Assembly (NCBI GenBank): GCA_902805805.1
Contig: CADCUE010000071.1
Span: forward strand, 1-14,245
Direction: 5' to 3'
Origin: an uncultured Frankineae bacterium
GTDB taxonomy: Bacteria; Actinomycetota; Actinomycetes; Mycobacteriales; SCTD01
Length of the DNA stretch: 14,245 nucleotides
This document shows, one piece after another, positions 1 through 6,309 of the stretch. The translations under genes and the position numbers were made by a program. The first letter of the stretch is position 1. Each line of letters starts with the position of its first letter. Below the pieces are notes generated by a model. The model made no database searches. It saw nothing but the letters and a program-made list of their open reading frames with translations, and was not told where the DNA came from.

Positions 1-26
1 TGCGGCGGTCCGCCTCGCCCCGGGCG

Positions 27-84
27 GCTTCCCCTTCGCTGCGGTACGCCCGGGGCGTCCGTGCGTACGGCAGCGCAGGGGCAG
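27..84. repeat. Palindromic repeat, copy 1
   Basis: Long imperfect inverted repeat. The left arm (28-50) pairs with the right arm (62-84) at 19 of 23 positions around a short loop. Both arms carry the same core (CCCCT.CGCTGC.GTACGC) as the two copies at 1138-1196 and 1223-1281. The left arm matches the right-arm sequence of those copies at 23 of 24 positions when read on the opposite strand. It lies upstream of the AbiEi/DUF559 gene. It may be a REP/MITE-like element, an operator, or the terminator of an unseen upstream gene. Bases 1-26 hold nothing I can identify. Confidence 0.75.
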
Positions 85-96
85 TGCGGTCCTCTG

Positions 97-132
97 CCAT
101 GGCCACGGCGCGATGCCCATGGCCGCGACACG
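97..132. promoter_or_regulatory. Pair of CCATGGCC direct repeats, possible operator
   Basis: The palindromic octamer CCATGGCC occurs at 97-104 and again at 117-124, exactly 20 bp (about two helical turns) apart, and the flanks are similar for about another 8 bp. It sits between palindrome copy 1 and the start of the AbiEi/DUF559 gene, where an operator would be expected. No clear -35/-10 pair is visible in 85-221, so this is only a weak regulatory guess and could be chance in GC-rich DNA. Confidence 0.2.
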
Positions 133-221
133 GTCCTCGTCGCTGCGCAAGGGCTCACTCGACGACTGTGCAAGAACTGCCGCCCGGCGGGCTGCGGCTC
201 CCGACGGCGGATCCTCGTCCC

Positions 222-1130
222 GTGGACCTCGATGAGCTGCTGACCGCGCAGGGCGGCGTCGTCACCCGCGAGCAGGCGCTGACGGCGGGCGTCTCGGGCA
301 GGCAGCTGCGGCCGGGTGAGCGTCGTCTCGTCCGGGTGCGGCGCGGGGTGTACGCCGACGCGACGCTGCTCGGTCTCGCCGACGAGGGGGCCGCCACGGC
401 GCTCCAGGTCGCTGCAGCTCGGCTGGCCAGCGCCGTGGACCTGATCGCGGCTGGCGAGACAGCGGCGCTCGTGCACGGACTTCCGGTGCTCGGACCTCGG
501 CCGGCGCGCCTGCACCTGGCGGAGCGCAGACCGGCGCGGCCGCAGCACCACGGAGCCAGCACCACGCTGCGGCCCGACGAGGTGATCACCGTGCGGGGCG
601 TGCCCGTGACGGACCTCGCGCGCACGGCCGCCGACGTCGCCCGGCACCGCGGCTTCCTGTCCGGCGTCGTCATCGCCGACGCGGTCCTGGCACGCGGAGT
701 GTCCCGCGACGTCCTCGAGACGGCTCTCGTCGGCCGAGACCGGTGGCCGGGTGCACGCGCGGCGGTGCAGGCCATCGCCTTCGCCGACGGACGATCGGAG
801 TCGGCGCTCGAGTCCGTCGGGCGGGTCGGCTTCGCGCAGGCGGGACTGCCGCCGCCGGAGCTGCAGGTGGTCCTGTGCGACGAGGACGGGCCCTTCGCGC
901 GCGTCGACCAGTACTGGAAGGAGTACCGCACCGTCGCCGAGGCCGACGGAGCGCTGAAGTACAGGACACCCGCCGACCTGTTCGAGGAGAAGCGGCGGGA
1001 GGACCGCATGCGCGACCTGGGCGAGGAGGTGGTCCGCTACACCTGGGAGGAGGCCTTGCGTCGCCCCCAGTTGCTGGCCGCCCGCATGCGGCGCGCCTTT
1101 ATGCGCTCCGCACGCCGTCACGCCGCCTGA
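222..1130 (+). CDS. AbiEi-like winged-helix / DUF559-like nuclease domain orphan protein
   Basis: About 302 residues from GTG 222. This start puts the family-typical opening DLDELLTAQGGVVTREQAL at the N-terminus. An in-frame ATG at 84 would add 46 unusual residues and is less likely. Residues ~2-45 resemble the N-terminal winged helix of type IV AbiEi antitoxins, ending in a typical RRGVYAD motif. Residues ~190-290 resemble DUF559, a Vsr-related PD-(D/E)XK fold: SALESVGR, LPPPELQ, D229-Q-Y-W, E240-A-D-G, EKRREDRMRDLG and VVRYTWEE. Such fusions are common orphan genes in actinobacteria. No AbiEii toxin lies downstream; the next gene is upp. Palindromes of one family flank the gene on both sides. 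The role is unproven; antitoxin-like regulator or nuclease are both possible. The domain calls come from motif reading. Confidence 0.8.
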   Translation: MDLDELLTAQGGVVTREQALTAGVSGRQLRPGERRLVRVRRGVYADATLLGLADEGAATALQVAAARLASAVDLIAAGETAALVHGLPVLGPRPARLHLAERRPARPQHHGASTTLRPDEVITVRGVPVTDLARTAADVARHRGFLSGVVIADAVLARGVSRDVLETALVGRDRWPGARAAVQAIAFADGRSESALESVGRVGFAQAGLPPPELQVVLCDEDGPFARVDQYWKEYRTVAEADGALKYRTPADLFEEKRREDRMRDLGEEVVRYTWEEALRRPQLLAARMRRAFMRSARRHAA

Positions 1131-1137
1131 GCCCGGT

Positions 1138-1196
1138 GCTTCCCCTGCGGCCCGGTACGCCGGAACGCGCTCGGCGTACCGCAGCGCAGGGGAAGC
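1138..1196. repeat. Palindromic repeat, copy 2
   Basis: Arms at 1138-1162 and 1172-1196 pair at 22 of 25 positions around a 9-nt loop (1163-1171). The only mismatches form a 3x3 bubble in the middle of the stem. The element starts 7 nt after the stop of the AbiEi/DUF559 gene, so its RNA could act as a terminator, although no T-tract follows. The right arm is identical to that of copy 3 over 24 nt, which indicates a duplicated element and not an independent hairpin. Confidence 0.88.
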
Positions 1197-1222
1197 GGTG
1201 CAGGCGGACCTGCCGGGCGGGT

Positions 1223-1281
1223 GCTTCCCCTGCGGTCCGGTACGCCACGGGCGGCTGGGCGTACCGCAGCGCAGGGGAAGC
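1223..1281. repeat. Palindromic repeat, copy 3
   Basis: Arms at 1223-1246 and 1258-1281 pair at 22 of 24 positions around an 11-nt loop. It lies 26 bp after copy 2 in the same orientation, and ends 59 bp before the upp start. The stem bubble is at the same place as in copy 2 (GTC here against GCC there on the left arm, CTG on the right-arm complement), so an asymmetry within the palindrome is kept. Apart from copies 2 and 3, the gap 1131-1340 holds only the putative upp -10 box. Confidence 0.88.
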
Positions 1282-1327
1282 GCCGAAGCGGACCCGAGAA
1301 CCGGCAGGAGTGCCCGTCGGCCGTCGG

Positions 1328-1333
1328 TAGCCT
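1328..1333 (+). promoter_or_regulatory. Putative -10 box TAGCCT of a leaderless upp transcript
   Basis: TAGCCT lies 7 nt before GTG 1341, which would put the transcription start on or next to the start codon. No Shine-Dalgarno sequence stands at normal distance from the GTG (an AGGAG at 1306-1310 is 30 nt away). No TTGACA-like -35 is seen 16-18 nt upstream. The spacing is the same as before dgt and before the gene at 9832. Confidence 0.5.
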
Positions 1334-1340
1334 CCACGGC

Positions 1341-1982
1341 GTGCGCACCCTCGTCGTGGACCACCCGCTCGTCGCCCACAAGCTGACGGCGTTGAGGGAC
1401 GTGCGCACCGACTCGCCGACCTTCCGCCGGCTGGCCGACGAGCTGGTGACGCTGCTGGCGTACGAGGCGACGCGCGACGTGCGGGTCGAGGCGGTGGAGG
1501 TCTCGACGCCGGTGGCCGTCGCGACGGGCTGCCGCCTCAGCCGCCCGGTGCCGCTGGTCGTCCCGGTCCTGCGCGCCGGACTCGGGATGCTCGACGGCAT
1601 GACCCGGCTGCTGCCCACGGCCGAGGTCGGCTTCCTCGGCATGGTCCGCGACGAGGAGTCGCTGCTCGCGACCGCCTACGCCAACCGGCTGCCGGACGAC
1701 CTGGCCGGCCGCGAGGTCTTCGTGCTCGACCCGATGCTCGCCACCGGCGGGACGCTCGTCATGACCTTCGAGCTGCTGCTGGCCCGTGGCGCCAGCAAGA
1801 TCACGGCCATCTGCCTGCTGGCCGCGCCCGAGGGCATCGCGAAGGTCGACGAGGCCTTCCGCGACGACTCGACCTGCCCGATCACCGTCGTGACGGCGGG
1901 CGTCGACGAGCGGCTCAACGAGAAGGGCTACATCACCCCCGGTCTGGGCGACGCCGGTGACCGGCTGTACGGCGTCGTCTGA
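1341..1982 (+). CDS. upp: Uracil phosphoribosyltransferase
   Basis: 213 residues, the normal length of the family. It makes UMP from uracil and PRPP in the cytosol (pyrimidine salvage). Visible hallmarks are the opening [20 protein letters not shown], the [12 protein letters not shown] segment, the PRPP-binding loop [11 protein letters not shown] around residues 128-138, and the C-terminal uracil-binding segment [13 protein letters not shown] from residue 196. GTG 1341 is chosen because it gives the canonical N-terminus; the frame stays open upstream to 1221, but that part is copy 3 of the palindrome. The upstream TAGCCT at 7 nt suggests leaderless transcription. The stop is followed directly by the GTG of the next gene. 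I am confident in the function. Confidence 0.97.
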   Translation: MRTLVVDHPLVAHKLTALRDVRTDSPTFRRLADELVTLLAYEATRDVRVEAVEVSTPVAVATGCRLSRPVPLVVPVLRAGLGMLDGMTRLLPTAEVGFLGMVRDEESLLATAYANRLPDDLAGREVFVLDPMLATGGTLVMTFELLLARGASKITAICLLAAPEGIAKVDEAFRDDSTCPITVVTAGVDERLNEKGYITPGLGDAGDRLYGVV

Positions 1983-3098
1983 GTGCTGCCCCTGTTCGCC
2001 GCGGCGGTGCTCCTCGCGGCGGCCTCGTCCTCGACGGTCGCCTTCCGGTGGCAGGACCCGCGGATCAGCGAGTCGAGCGGTCTGGCCACCGCGTCCGAGG
2101 GCGACCTCGTCTACACGCACAACGACAGCGGCGACGAGGCCCGCGTCTTCGCCGTGGGGCCGGACGGCGTCACGCGCACGACGTACGTGCTGCCCGGTCT
2201 GGCGCCCCGTGACTGGGAGGACATGGCCCGCGGGCCGGACGAGCAGGGCCGCAGCAGCCTGTGGCTGGGCGACATCGGCGACAACCGCGCCGCACGGGAC
2301 AACGGCCTGCTCGTGCACCGCGTCCTCGAGCCCGCGCCGACCGACGCGGAGGAGGTGACCACGCCGGCGCCGACGAGCTTCCGGCTGCGCTACCCGGACC
2401 GGCCCGGCGACGCCGAGACGCTCCTGGTGCACCCGCGCACCGGCCGGCTCTACGTCGTGACCAAGCCGCTGAGCGGAGCCGCGCGGGTCTACGCCGCTCC
2501 GACGCCGCTGGCCGCCGACCGGCCCAACGTCCTCGAGCTCGTGGCCGACGTGAGCACCCGGACGACCGGCACTCCCGGCGGTCCGGGCATCGGCGCGCTG
2601 GCCAACCGCCTGGTCACGGCCGGCGACATCGCCCCGGACGGCCGCCGGGTCGCGCTGCGGACCTACACCGACCTCTACGAGTGGACGGTCTCGGGCGACG
2701 ACGTCGCCGCGGCGTTCGACGGCGAGCCGACCGTCACCCCGCTGCCGTCGACGCAGCAGGGAGAGGGCCTGGCGTACGCACCGGACGGCGCCTCGGTCCT
2801 GGTCAGCACGGAGGGCGCAGGCAGCGAGGTCCACCGGATCGTGCTCGAACGAGCGCCGGAGCCGTCGCAGGAGCCGACCGCGGGGCCGCCCGAGAGCCGC
2901 GACGAGCCTGCCGACGAGCCTGCCGACGACCCGGCGGTGGACGTCACGGCGACGACGGCAGCCGGAGCGGCCGCGGCGGCGGTCGGACTGCTCGCCCTGG
3001 CCGCCTGGCAGCGACGGCGCGTCCGGCGCCGGACCGCCGCCCGTGCCCGCCCGCCGGCGCACCGCCGCGAGGACCCGCGAGGACGCGCCCGTGGCTAG
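1983..3098 (+). CDS. Secreted, membrane-anchored propeller-like protein, function unknown
   Basis: 371 residues. GTG 1983 follows the upp stop with no gap, and a hydrophobic signal-like segment (LPLFAAAVLLAAASSSTVA) opens the protein at once. The body has recurring motifs such as NDSGDEARVF (from residue 47), DWEDMA (from 77), LWLGDIGDN (GDIGDN near 96-101), LYVVTKP and QGEGLAYAPDG. These look like the blades of a secreted beta-propeller; I cannot name the family. A low-complexity Pro/Glu/Asp stretch (DEPADEPADDPA) precedes a transmembrane helix at about 322-343 and a strongly basic tail (QRRRVRRR), so the bulk should lie outside the membrane with a short cytosolic end. It overlaps the next gene by 8 nt and is probably co-transcribed with upp. 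Confidence 0.8.
   Translation: MLPLFAAAVLLAAASSSTVAFRWQDPRISESSGLATASEGDLVYTHNDSGDEARVFAVGPDGVTRTTYVLPGLAPRDWEDMARGPDEQGRSSLWLGDIGDNRAARDNGLLVHRVLEPAPTDAEEVTTPAPTSFRLRYPDRPGDAETLLVHPRTGRLYVVTKPLSGAARVYAAPTPLAADRPNVLELVADVSTRTTGTPGGPGIGALANRLVTAGDIAPDGRRVALRTYTDLYEWTVSGDDVAAAFDGEPTVTPLPSTQQGEGLAYAPDGASVLVSTEGAGSEVHRIVLERAPEPSQEPTAGPPESRDEPADEPADDPAVDVTATTAAGAAAAAVGLLALAAWQRRRVRRRTAARARPPAHRREDPRGRARG
2901..2936 (+). repeat. 12-bp tandem repeat in the stalk of the secreted protein
   Basis: GACGAGCCTGCC occurs twice in tandem (2901-2912, 2913-2924), followed by a diverged third unit (2925-2936). It encodes DEPA-DEPA-DDPA in the linker before the transmembrane helix. In-frame copy-number change would only lengthen or shorten the stalk. 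Confidence 0.8.
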
Positions 3099-3771
3099 CC
3101 CGGAGGGGACGCAGACCACAGTGCGGCGTCCCGGTCCCCGGTCCGTGATCGACGAGACTCGGGGGGTGGTGCTCGTCCGCCGGCTCGTCGCCGCAGCTGT
3201 CCTCGCCGTGCTGCTCGTCGTGGGCGGCACGGCGGTCAGCGTCTGGTGGGTGGCCCGCCAGGACGACCGGCCGGTCAGCGACGTCATCGTCGTGCTGGGG
3301 GCCTCGCAGTTCGACGGCCGGCCCAGCTCGGTGTTCAAGGCCCGGCTGCAGCACGCCCGGGCGCTGTACGAGGACGGGGTCGCCCCGCGCGTCGTCACGG
3401 TCGGCGGCGGCCGGCCGGGGGACCGCACGACCGAGGCCGAAGCGGGCGCGGCGTTCCTGCGCGAGCGCGGCGTCGAGGTCGTCGCCGTGCCGGAGGGCCG
3501 CAACACGCTGCAGAGCATGGTCGCGGTGGACGCCCTCATGACCCGGAACGGGTGGGCGTCGGCCGTCCTCGTCACCGACCCGTGGCACAGCATGCGCTCG
3601 CGCCGGATGGCCAGCGACCAGGGCATCGAGGCCGAGACCTCGCCGACCCGGGCCGGTCCGTCGGTGCGCACCCGCGACACGCAGATCCGCTACATCGCCC
3701 GCGAGACGCTGGCCTACCTCTACTACCGCGTCCTCGGCCGCAGCGGCGAGCACGGCCCCCGCGCCGTCTGA
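3091..3771 (+). CDS. YdcF/SanA-like DUF218 membrane-anchored protein
   Basis: 226 residues from GTG 3091. GAGGA at 3079-3083 is a well-placed ribosome site, and the start overlaps the end of the previous gene by 8 nt. An upstream in-frame start at 3043 is less likely. A single transmembrane helix (residues ~31-53) follows a basic, cytosolic N-terminus. The DUF218 domain comes next: SDVIVVLGASQFDGRPS (from 63), GGGRPGDRTTEA (105-116), a RNTLQSM helix start, and VTDPWHSMRSRRMA (161-174), all typical of the family. SanA homologues are linked to envelope barrier function, but the biochemical activity of the family is unsettled. The domain likely faces the outside. Co-transcription with the preceding secreted protein is likely. 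Confidence 0.9.
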   Translation: MASPEGTQTTVRRPGPRSVIDETRGVVLVRRLVAAAVLAVLLVVGGTAVSVWWVARQDDRPVSDVIVVLGASQFDGRPSSVFKARLQHARALYEDGVAPRVVTVGGGRPGDRTTEAEAGAAFLRERGVEVVAVPEGRNTLQSMVAVDALMTRNGWASAVLVTDPWHSMRSRRMASDQGIEAETSPTRAGPSVRTRDTQIRYIARETLAYLYYRVLGRSGEHGPRAV

Positions 3772-3784
3772 CCGGGAAAAGCGC

Positions 3785-3813
3785 CTGACAGCGGGCGGGC
3801 GGGGCCCTAGCCT
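3785..3813 (+). promoter_or_regulatory. Promoter of rsgA: CTGACA - 17 nt - TAGCCT
   Basis: A -35-like CTGACA (3785-3790) and a -10-like TAGCCT (3808-3813) are separated by exactly 17 nt. The site is in the gap after the DUF218 gene. The predicted start of transcription is near 3820, giving an untranslated leader of about 150 nt before rsgA. It is the best-formed housekeeping promoter in the window. Confidence 0.65.
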
Positions 3814-3866
3814 CGCCGCCGGAGCAGTCGCGAGGGCTGCCGGAGAGGGTGAGGGAGGTGCGTGAG

Positions 3867-3926
3867 ATGGCTGTCGACGACCTGTCCGCGACCTGCCCGC
3901 ACGACCTCCCGCCCGCCGCGGCCTGA
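3867..3926 (+). CDS. Putative 19-codon leader ORF before rsgA
   Basis: ATG 3867 follows a strong Shine-Dalgarno (GGGAGGTG, 3853-3860) at good spacing, and the frame reads MAVDDLSATCPHDLPPAAA and then TGA. It starts about 47 nt after the predicted transcription start and ends 46 nt before the rsgA ATG. Nothing in the peptide matches a leader peptide I know; it has one Cys and one Pro-Pro. A competing reading uses GTG 3862 as an N-terminally extended rsgA start, but the Shine-Dalgarno would then sit almost against the start codon and the extra 37 residues look random. Translation of this ORF is an inference. Confidence 0.4.
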   Translation: MAVDDLSATCPHDLPPAAA

Positions 3927-3935
3927 CGCCTCCCC

Positions 3936-3971
3936 GCGTGGCCGCGACTCCTCCCCAGCCGAAGGCCCCGC
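3936..3971 (+). promoter_or_regulatory. Possible hairpin over the rsgA ribosome-binding site
   Basis: GCGTGGCC (3936-3943) can pair with GGCCCCGC (3964-3971) at 7 of 8 positions across a 20-nt loop. The 3' arm covers part of the GAAGG site (3961-3965) and runs to the base before the rsgA start. A ribosome ending the leader ORF at 3926 would partly cover the 5' arm. Such pairings arise easily in GC-rich DNA, so confidence is low. Confidence 0.25.
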
Positions 3972-3972
3972 G

Positions 3973-4986
3973 ATGTCCCTGCACGTCCTGCACGACCTGC
4001 CCGGAACACCCCCGACCACCCCGCTGCCGCCCGGCAGCCGGCTGGCGCGCCTGGTGCGCGTCGACCGCTCCTCCTACGACGTCCTGACCGAGCGCGGCCC
4101 GCAGCGGCTGCCCTTCCTGCCGCCGCCCGCCCAGGCGACCGTCGGCGACTGGCTGGCCGTCGACGACGAGTCCGTCGTCGAGGTCCTGCCCCGCACGTCC
4201 CTGCTCGTCCGCGGCGCCTCGTCAGGGGTCAGCCGCAGCCAGCCGCTCGCCGCCAACGTCGACGCGGTCCTGATCTGCGCGTCGCTGTCGGCGGCGCTGC
4301 CGGTCCGCCGCATCGAGCGGCTGCTCACCCTGGCCTGGGAGAGCGGCGCGACCCCGGTCGTGGTGCTCACCAAGGCCGACCTGCATCCCGACCCGGTCGC
4401 GGCGGTCGAGGCGCTCCGACCGCACGCTCCCGGGTGCGAGGTCGTGACGGTCAGCGCGACGACCGGTGACGTGTCGGCGCTCGCGCCGTACGCCGGACCG
4501 GGCGCGACGCTGGTCCTGCTCGGAGCCTCGGGCGCCGGCAAGTCGACGGTCGTCAACGCCCTCGCCGGCGCGGACCTCATGGCCACCGGCGACGTCCGCG
4601 ACGTCGACGGCAAGGGCCGGCACACGACGACCCACCGCGAGCTCGTGGTGCTCCCGTCCGGTGCGGTCGTCATCGACACCCCCGGCCTGCGCGGCGTGGC
4701 GCTGGCCGGCACCGAGGACGGGCTCGCCAAGGCCTTCGCCGACGTCGAGGACCTCGCCGCCGCCTGCCGCTTCGCCGACTGCGGCCACACGGGCGAGCCG
4801 GGGTGCGCGGTGCAGGCCAGCATCGACGCCGGTGACCTGTCGGCCGACCGGATGGAGTCCTGGCGGCGCCTGCAGCGCGAGCTCGCCTGGCAGGCCCGGC
4901 GCAACGACGCGCGCCTGCAGGCCGAGGACAAGGCCAGGTGGCGAGCCGTCCACCGCGCCCGCCGCGGGCAGGCGTGGCGGCCCTAG
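3973..4986 (+). CDS. rsgA: Ribosome small-subunit-dependent GTPase A
   Basis: 337 residues. This GTPase assists late 30S subunit maturation and binds near the decoding centre. The N-terminal part (to ~105) fits the OB-fold. The GTPase is circularly permuted as in the whole family: G4 TKAD at 133-136, then the G5-like SA, then the P-loop GASGAGKST at 184-192, then G3 DTPG at 235-238. The zinc-binding C-terminal motif has C265, C270, H272 and C278 (C-x4-C-x-H-x5-C), followed by a basic helical tail. ATG 3973 is chosen because GAAGG stands 7 nt upstream and the upstream in-frame extension looks non-coding. A 150-nt leader with a short ORF precedes it. Its TAG stop is also the first half of the putative dgt -10 box. 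Confidence 0.95.
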   Translation: MSLHVLHDLPGTPPTTPLPPGSRLARLVRVDRSSYDVLTERGPQRLPFLPPPAQATVGDWLAVDDESVVEVLPRTSLLVRGASSGVSRSQPLAANVDAVLICASLSAALPVRRIERLLTLAWESGATPVVVLTKADLHPDPVAAVEALRPHAPGCEVVTVSATTGDVSALAPYAGPGATLVLLGASGAGKSTVVNALAGADLMATGDVRDVDGKGRHTTTHRELVVLPSGAVVIDTPGLRGVALAGTEDGLAKAFADVEDLAAACRFADCGHTGEPGCAVQASIDAGDLSADRMESWRRLQRELAWQARRNDARLQAEDKARWRAVHRARRGQAWRP

Positions 4987-4989
4987 TCT
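4984..4989 (+). promoter_or_regulatory. Putative -10 box TAGTCT of a leaderless dgt transcript
   Basis: TAGTCT lies 7 nt before the dgt GTG at 4997, the same spacing as TAGCCT before upp. Its first three bases are the rsgA stop codon. No -35-like hexamer is evident 16-18 nt upstream. The dgt gene may also be read from the rsgA promoter, since the gap between the genes is only 10 nt. Confidence 0.45.
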
Positions 4990-4996
4990 CGAGGAG

Positions 4997-6226
4997 GTGG
5001 ACGGCCTCGACAGGACGACGAGCGAGGCGTACGACGAGCACGCGCGCGCCCGCCTCGTCCCCGAGGACGGCCAGCGCCCGGGCCGGACCGCGTTCCAGCG
5101 CGACCGGGCCCGCGTCCTGCACTCGGGCGCGTTCCGGCGGCTGGCCGGCAAGACGCAGGTCGTCGAGCCGGGCGGGCCGGGCATCGCCGTGCCCCGGACC
5201 CGGCTGACGCACTCGCTCGAGTGCGCCCAGGTCGGGCGCGAGCTCGGCGCAGCGCTGGGCTGCGACCCCGACCTGGTCGACGCCGCCTGCCTCGCGCACG
5301 ACCTGGGCCACCCGCCGTACGGGCACAACGGCGAGACCGCGCTCGACGAGGTCGCCCGCTCGTGCGGGGGCTTCGAGGGCAACGCCCAGTCGCTGCGGGT
5401 GCTGACGCGCCTCGAGGTCAAGCTCGAGGGCGCCGGGCTCAACCTCACCCGGGCCTCGCTCGACGCGGCGACCAAGTACCCCTGGCCCCGTCGTGAGGGG
5501 ACGACGAAGTTCGGCGTCTACGAGGAGGACCTCGCCGTGTTCGCCTGGCTGCGCGACGGTGTGGACGGCGACCGCCGCTGCCTCGAGACGCAGGTCATGG
5601 ACTGGGCCGACGACGTCGCCTACTCGGTGCACGACCTGGAGGACGGCATCGTCGCCGGCCTGGTGCGCCCGGCCGACCTCGCCGACCCGGACGAGGTCGC
5701 CGCGCTGTGCGAGCTCGCGGCCTCCGTCTACAGCGACGAGTCGCCCGCCGACCTGGTCGAGGTCTGGCGCGACCTGCAGGACCTCCCGGTCTGGCCGGCC
5801 GCCTTCGACGGCACGGCCGCCGCCCAGGCGCGCCTCAAGTCCACGACCAGCACGCTCATCGGCCGGTTCTGCGAGGCCGCGCAGGTCGCGACCCAGCAGC
5901 GCCACGGCACCGCCCCCCTGCGCCGCTACGACGCCGACCTGCTCGTCCCGCGCCGCACCCGGGCGGAGTGCGCCCTGCTCAAGGCCGTCGCCGCCCGCTG
6001 GGTCATGGCCCGCGCCGGTGTCGTCGCAGCGCAGGAGCGCGAGCGGGAGGTGGTCGCCGAGCTCGTCCTGCGCCTGGCCGACCGGGCACCGGACGCCCTG
6101 GAGCCGTCGTACGCCGAGGCCTGGCGGGCCGCCGCGGACGACCGCGCGCGCCTGCGGGTGGTCGTCGACCAGGTCGCCTCGCTCACCGATGCGGCGGCCG
6201 TGGCGCTCCATGCCCAGGCTCGCTAA
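4997..6226 (+). CDS. dgt: Deoxyguanosinetriphosphate triphosphohydrolase-like protein (HD superfamily)
   Basis: 409 residues. The family hydrolyses dGTP (and often other dNTPs) to the nucleoside and triphosphate, so it tunes dNTP pools. Metal-binding HD residues are visible: H72 in [16 protein letters not shown]101-D102 in [16 protein letters not shown], and the distal Asp around 205-206 in [17 protein letters not shown]. The segment [21 protein letters not shown] (residues 36-56) is typical of the N-terminus. The start is GTG 4997; no earlier in-frame start gives the family's N-terminus. Position next to dnaG is common in actinobacteria. The coding end is followed at once by a small hairpin. 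Confidence 0.95.
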   Translation: MDGLDRTTSEAYDEHARARLVPEDGQRPGRTAFQRDRARVLHSGAFRRLAGKTQVVEPGGPGIAVPRTRLTHSLECAQVGRELGAALGCDPDLVDAACLAHDLGHPPYGHNGETALDEVARSCGGFEGNAQSLRVLTRLEVKLEGAGLNLTRASLDAATKYPWPRREGTTKFGVYEEDLAVFAWLRDGVDGDRRCLETQVMDWADDVAYSVHDLEDGIVAGLVRPADLADPDEVAALCELAASVYSDESPADLVEVWRDLQDLPVWPAAFDGTAAAQARLKSTTSTLIGRFCEAAQVATQQRHGTAPLRRYDADLLVPRRTRAECALLKAVAARWVMARAGVVAAQEREREVVAELVLRLADRAPDALEPSYAEAWRAAADDRARLRVVVDQVASLTDAAAVALHAQAR

Positions 6227-6251
6227 CTCTCGGCGAGCGACCGTCCGAGAG
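6227..6251 (+). terminator. Hairpin directly after dgt
   Basis: CTCTCGG (6227-6233) pairs perfectly with CCGAGAG (6245-6251) around an 11-nt loop, and it begins at the base after the dgt stop. No T-run follows, so it would be a non-canonical terminator. It could also be an operator overlapping the spacer of the possible dnaG promoter. Confidence 0.4.
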
Positions 6252-6254
6252 CCC

Positions 6255-6260
6255 TAGACT
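6255..6260 (+). promoter_or_regulatory. Putative -10 box TAGACT of dnaG
   Basis: TAGACT sits in the same CCCTAG-N-CT context as the -10 boxes before rsgA and dgt. It lies 49 nt before the dnaG GTG, which has its own Shine-Dalgarno, so this would be a leadered transcript. No good -35 is seen 17 nt upstream. Confidence 0.35.
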
Positions 6261-6309
6261 GCGCTCGGGCCGCACCCTCAGGAGCTGTCCGTCGAGGTTG
6301 GAGCTTGCT

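Noticed and set aside
84..221. N-terminal extension of the AbiEi/DUF559 protein from ATG 84
   Set aside because: The added 46 residues do not resemble the family, the region starts in the palindrome, and GTG 222 gives the standard N-terminus.
3862..3972. Extended rsgA start at GTG 3862
   Set aside because: The Shine-Dalgarno would almost touch the start codon and the extra 37 residues are low complexity; ATG 3973 has GAAGG at normal distance. Kept as an alternative.
2944..3993. Long open frame on the minus strand, antisense to the secreted and DUF218 genes
   Set aside because: It overlaps real genes completely and reads as low-complexity Arg/Pro/Gly-rich protein, as GC-rich codon shadows do. 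No family motif.
4670..6211. 513-codon open frame antisense to rsgA and dgt
   Set aside because: Shadow of dgt in very GC-rich DNA; dgt has all catalytic motifs on the plus strand.
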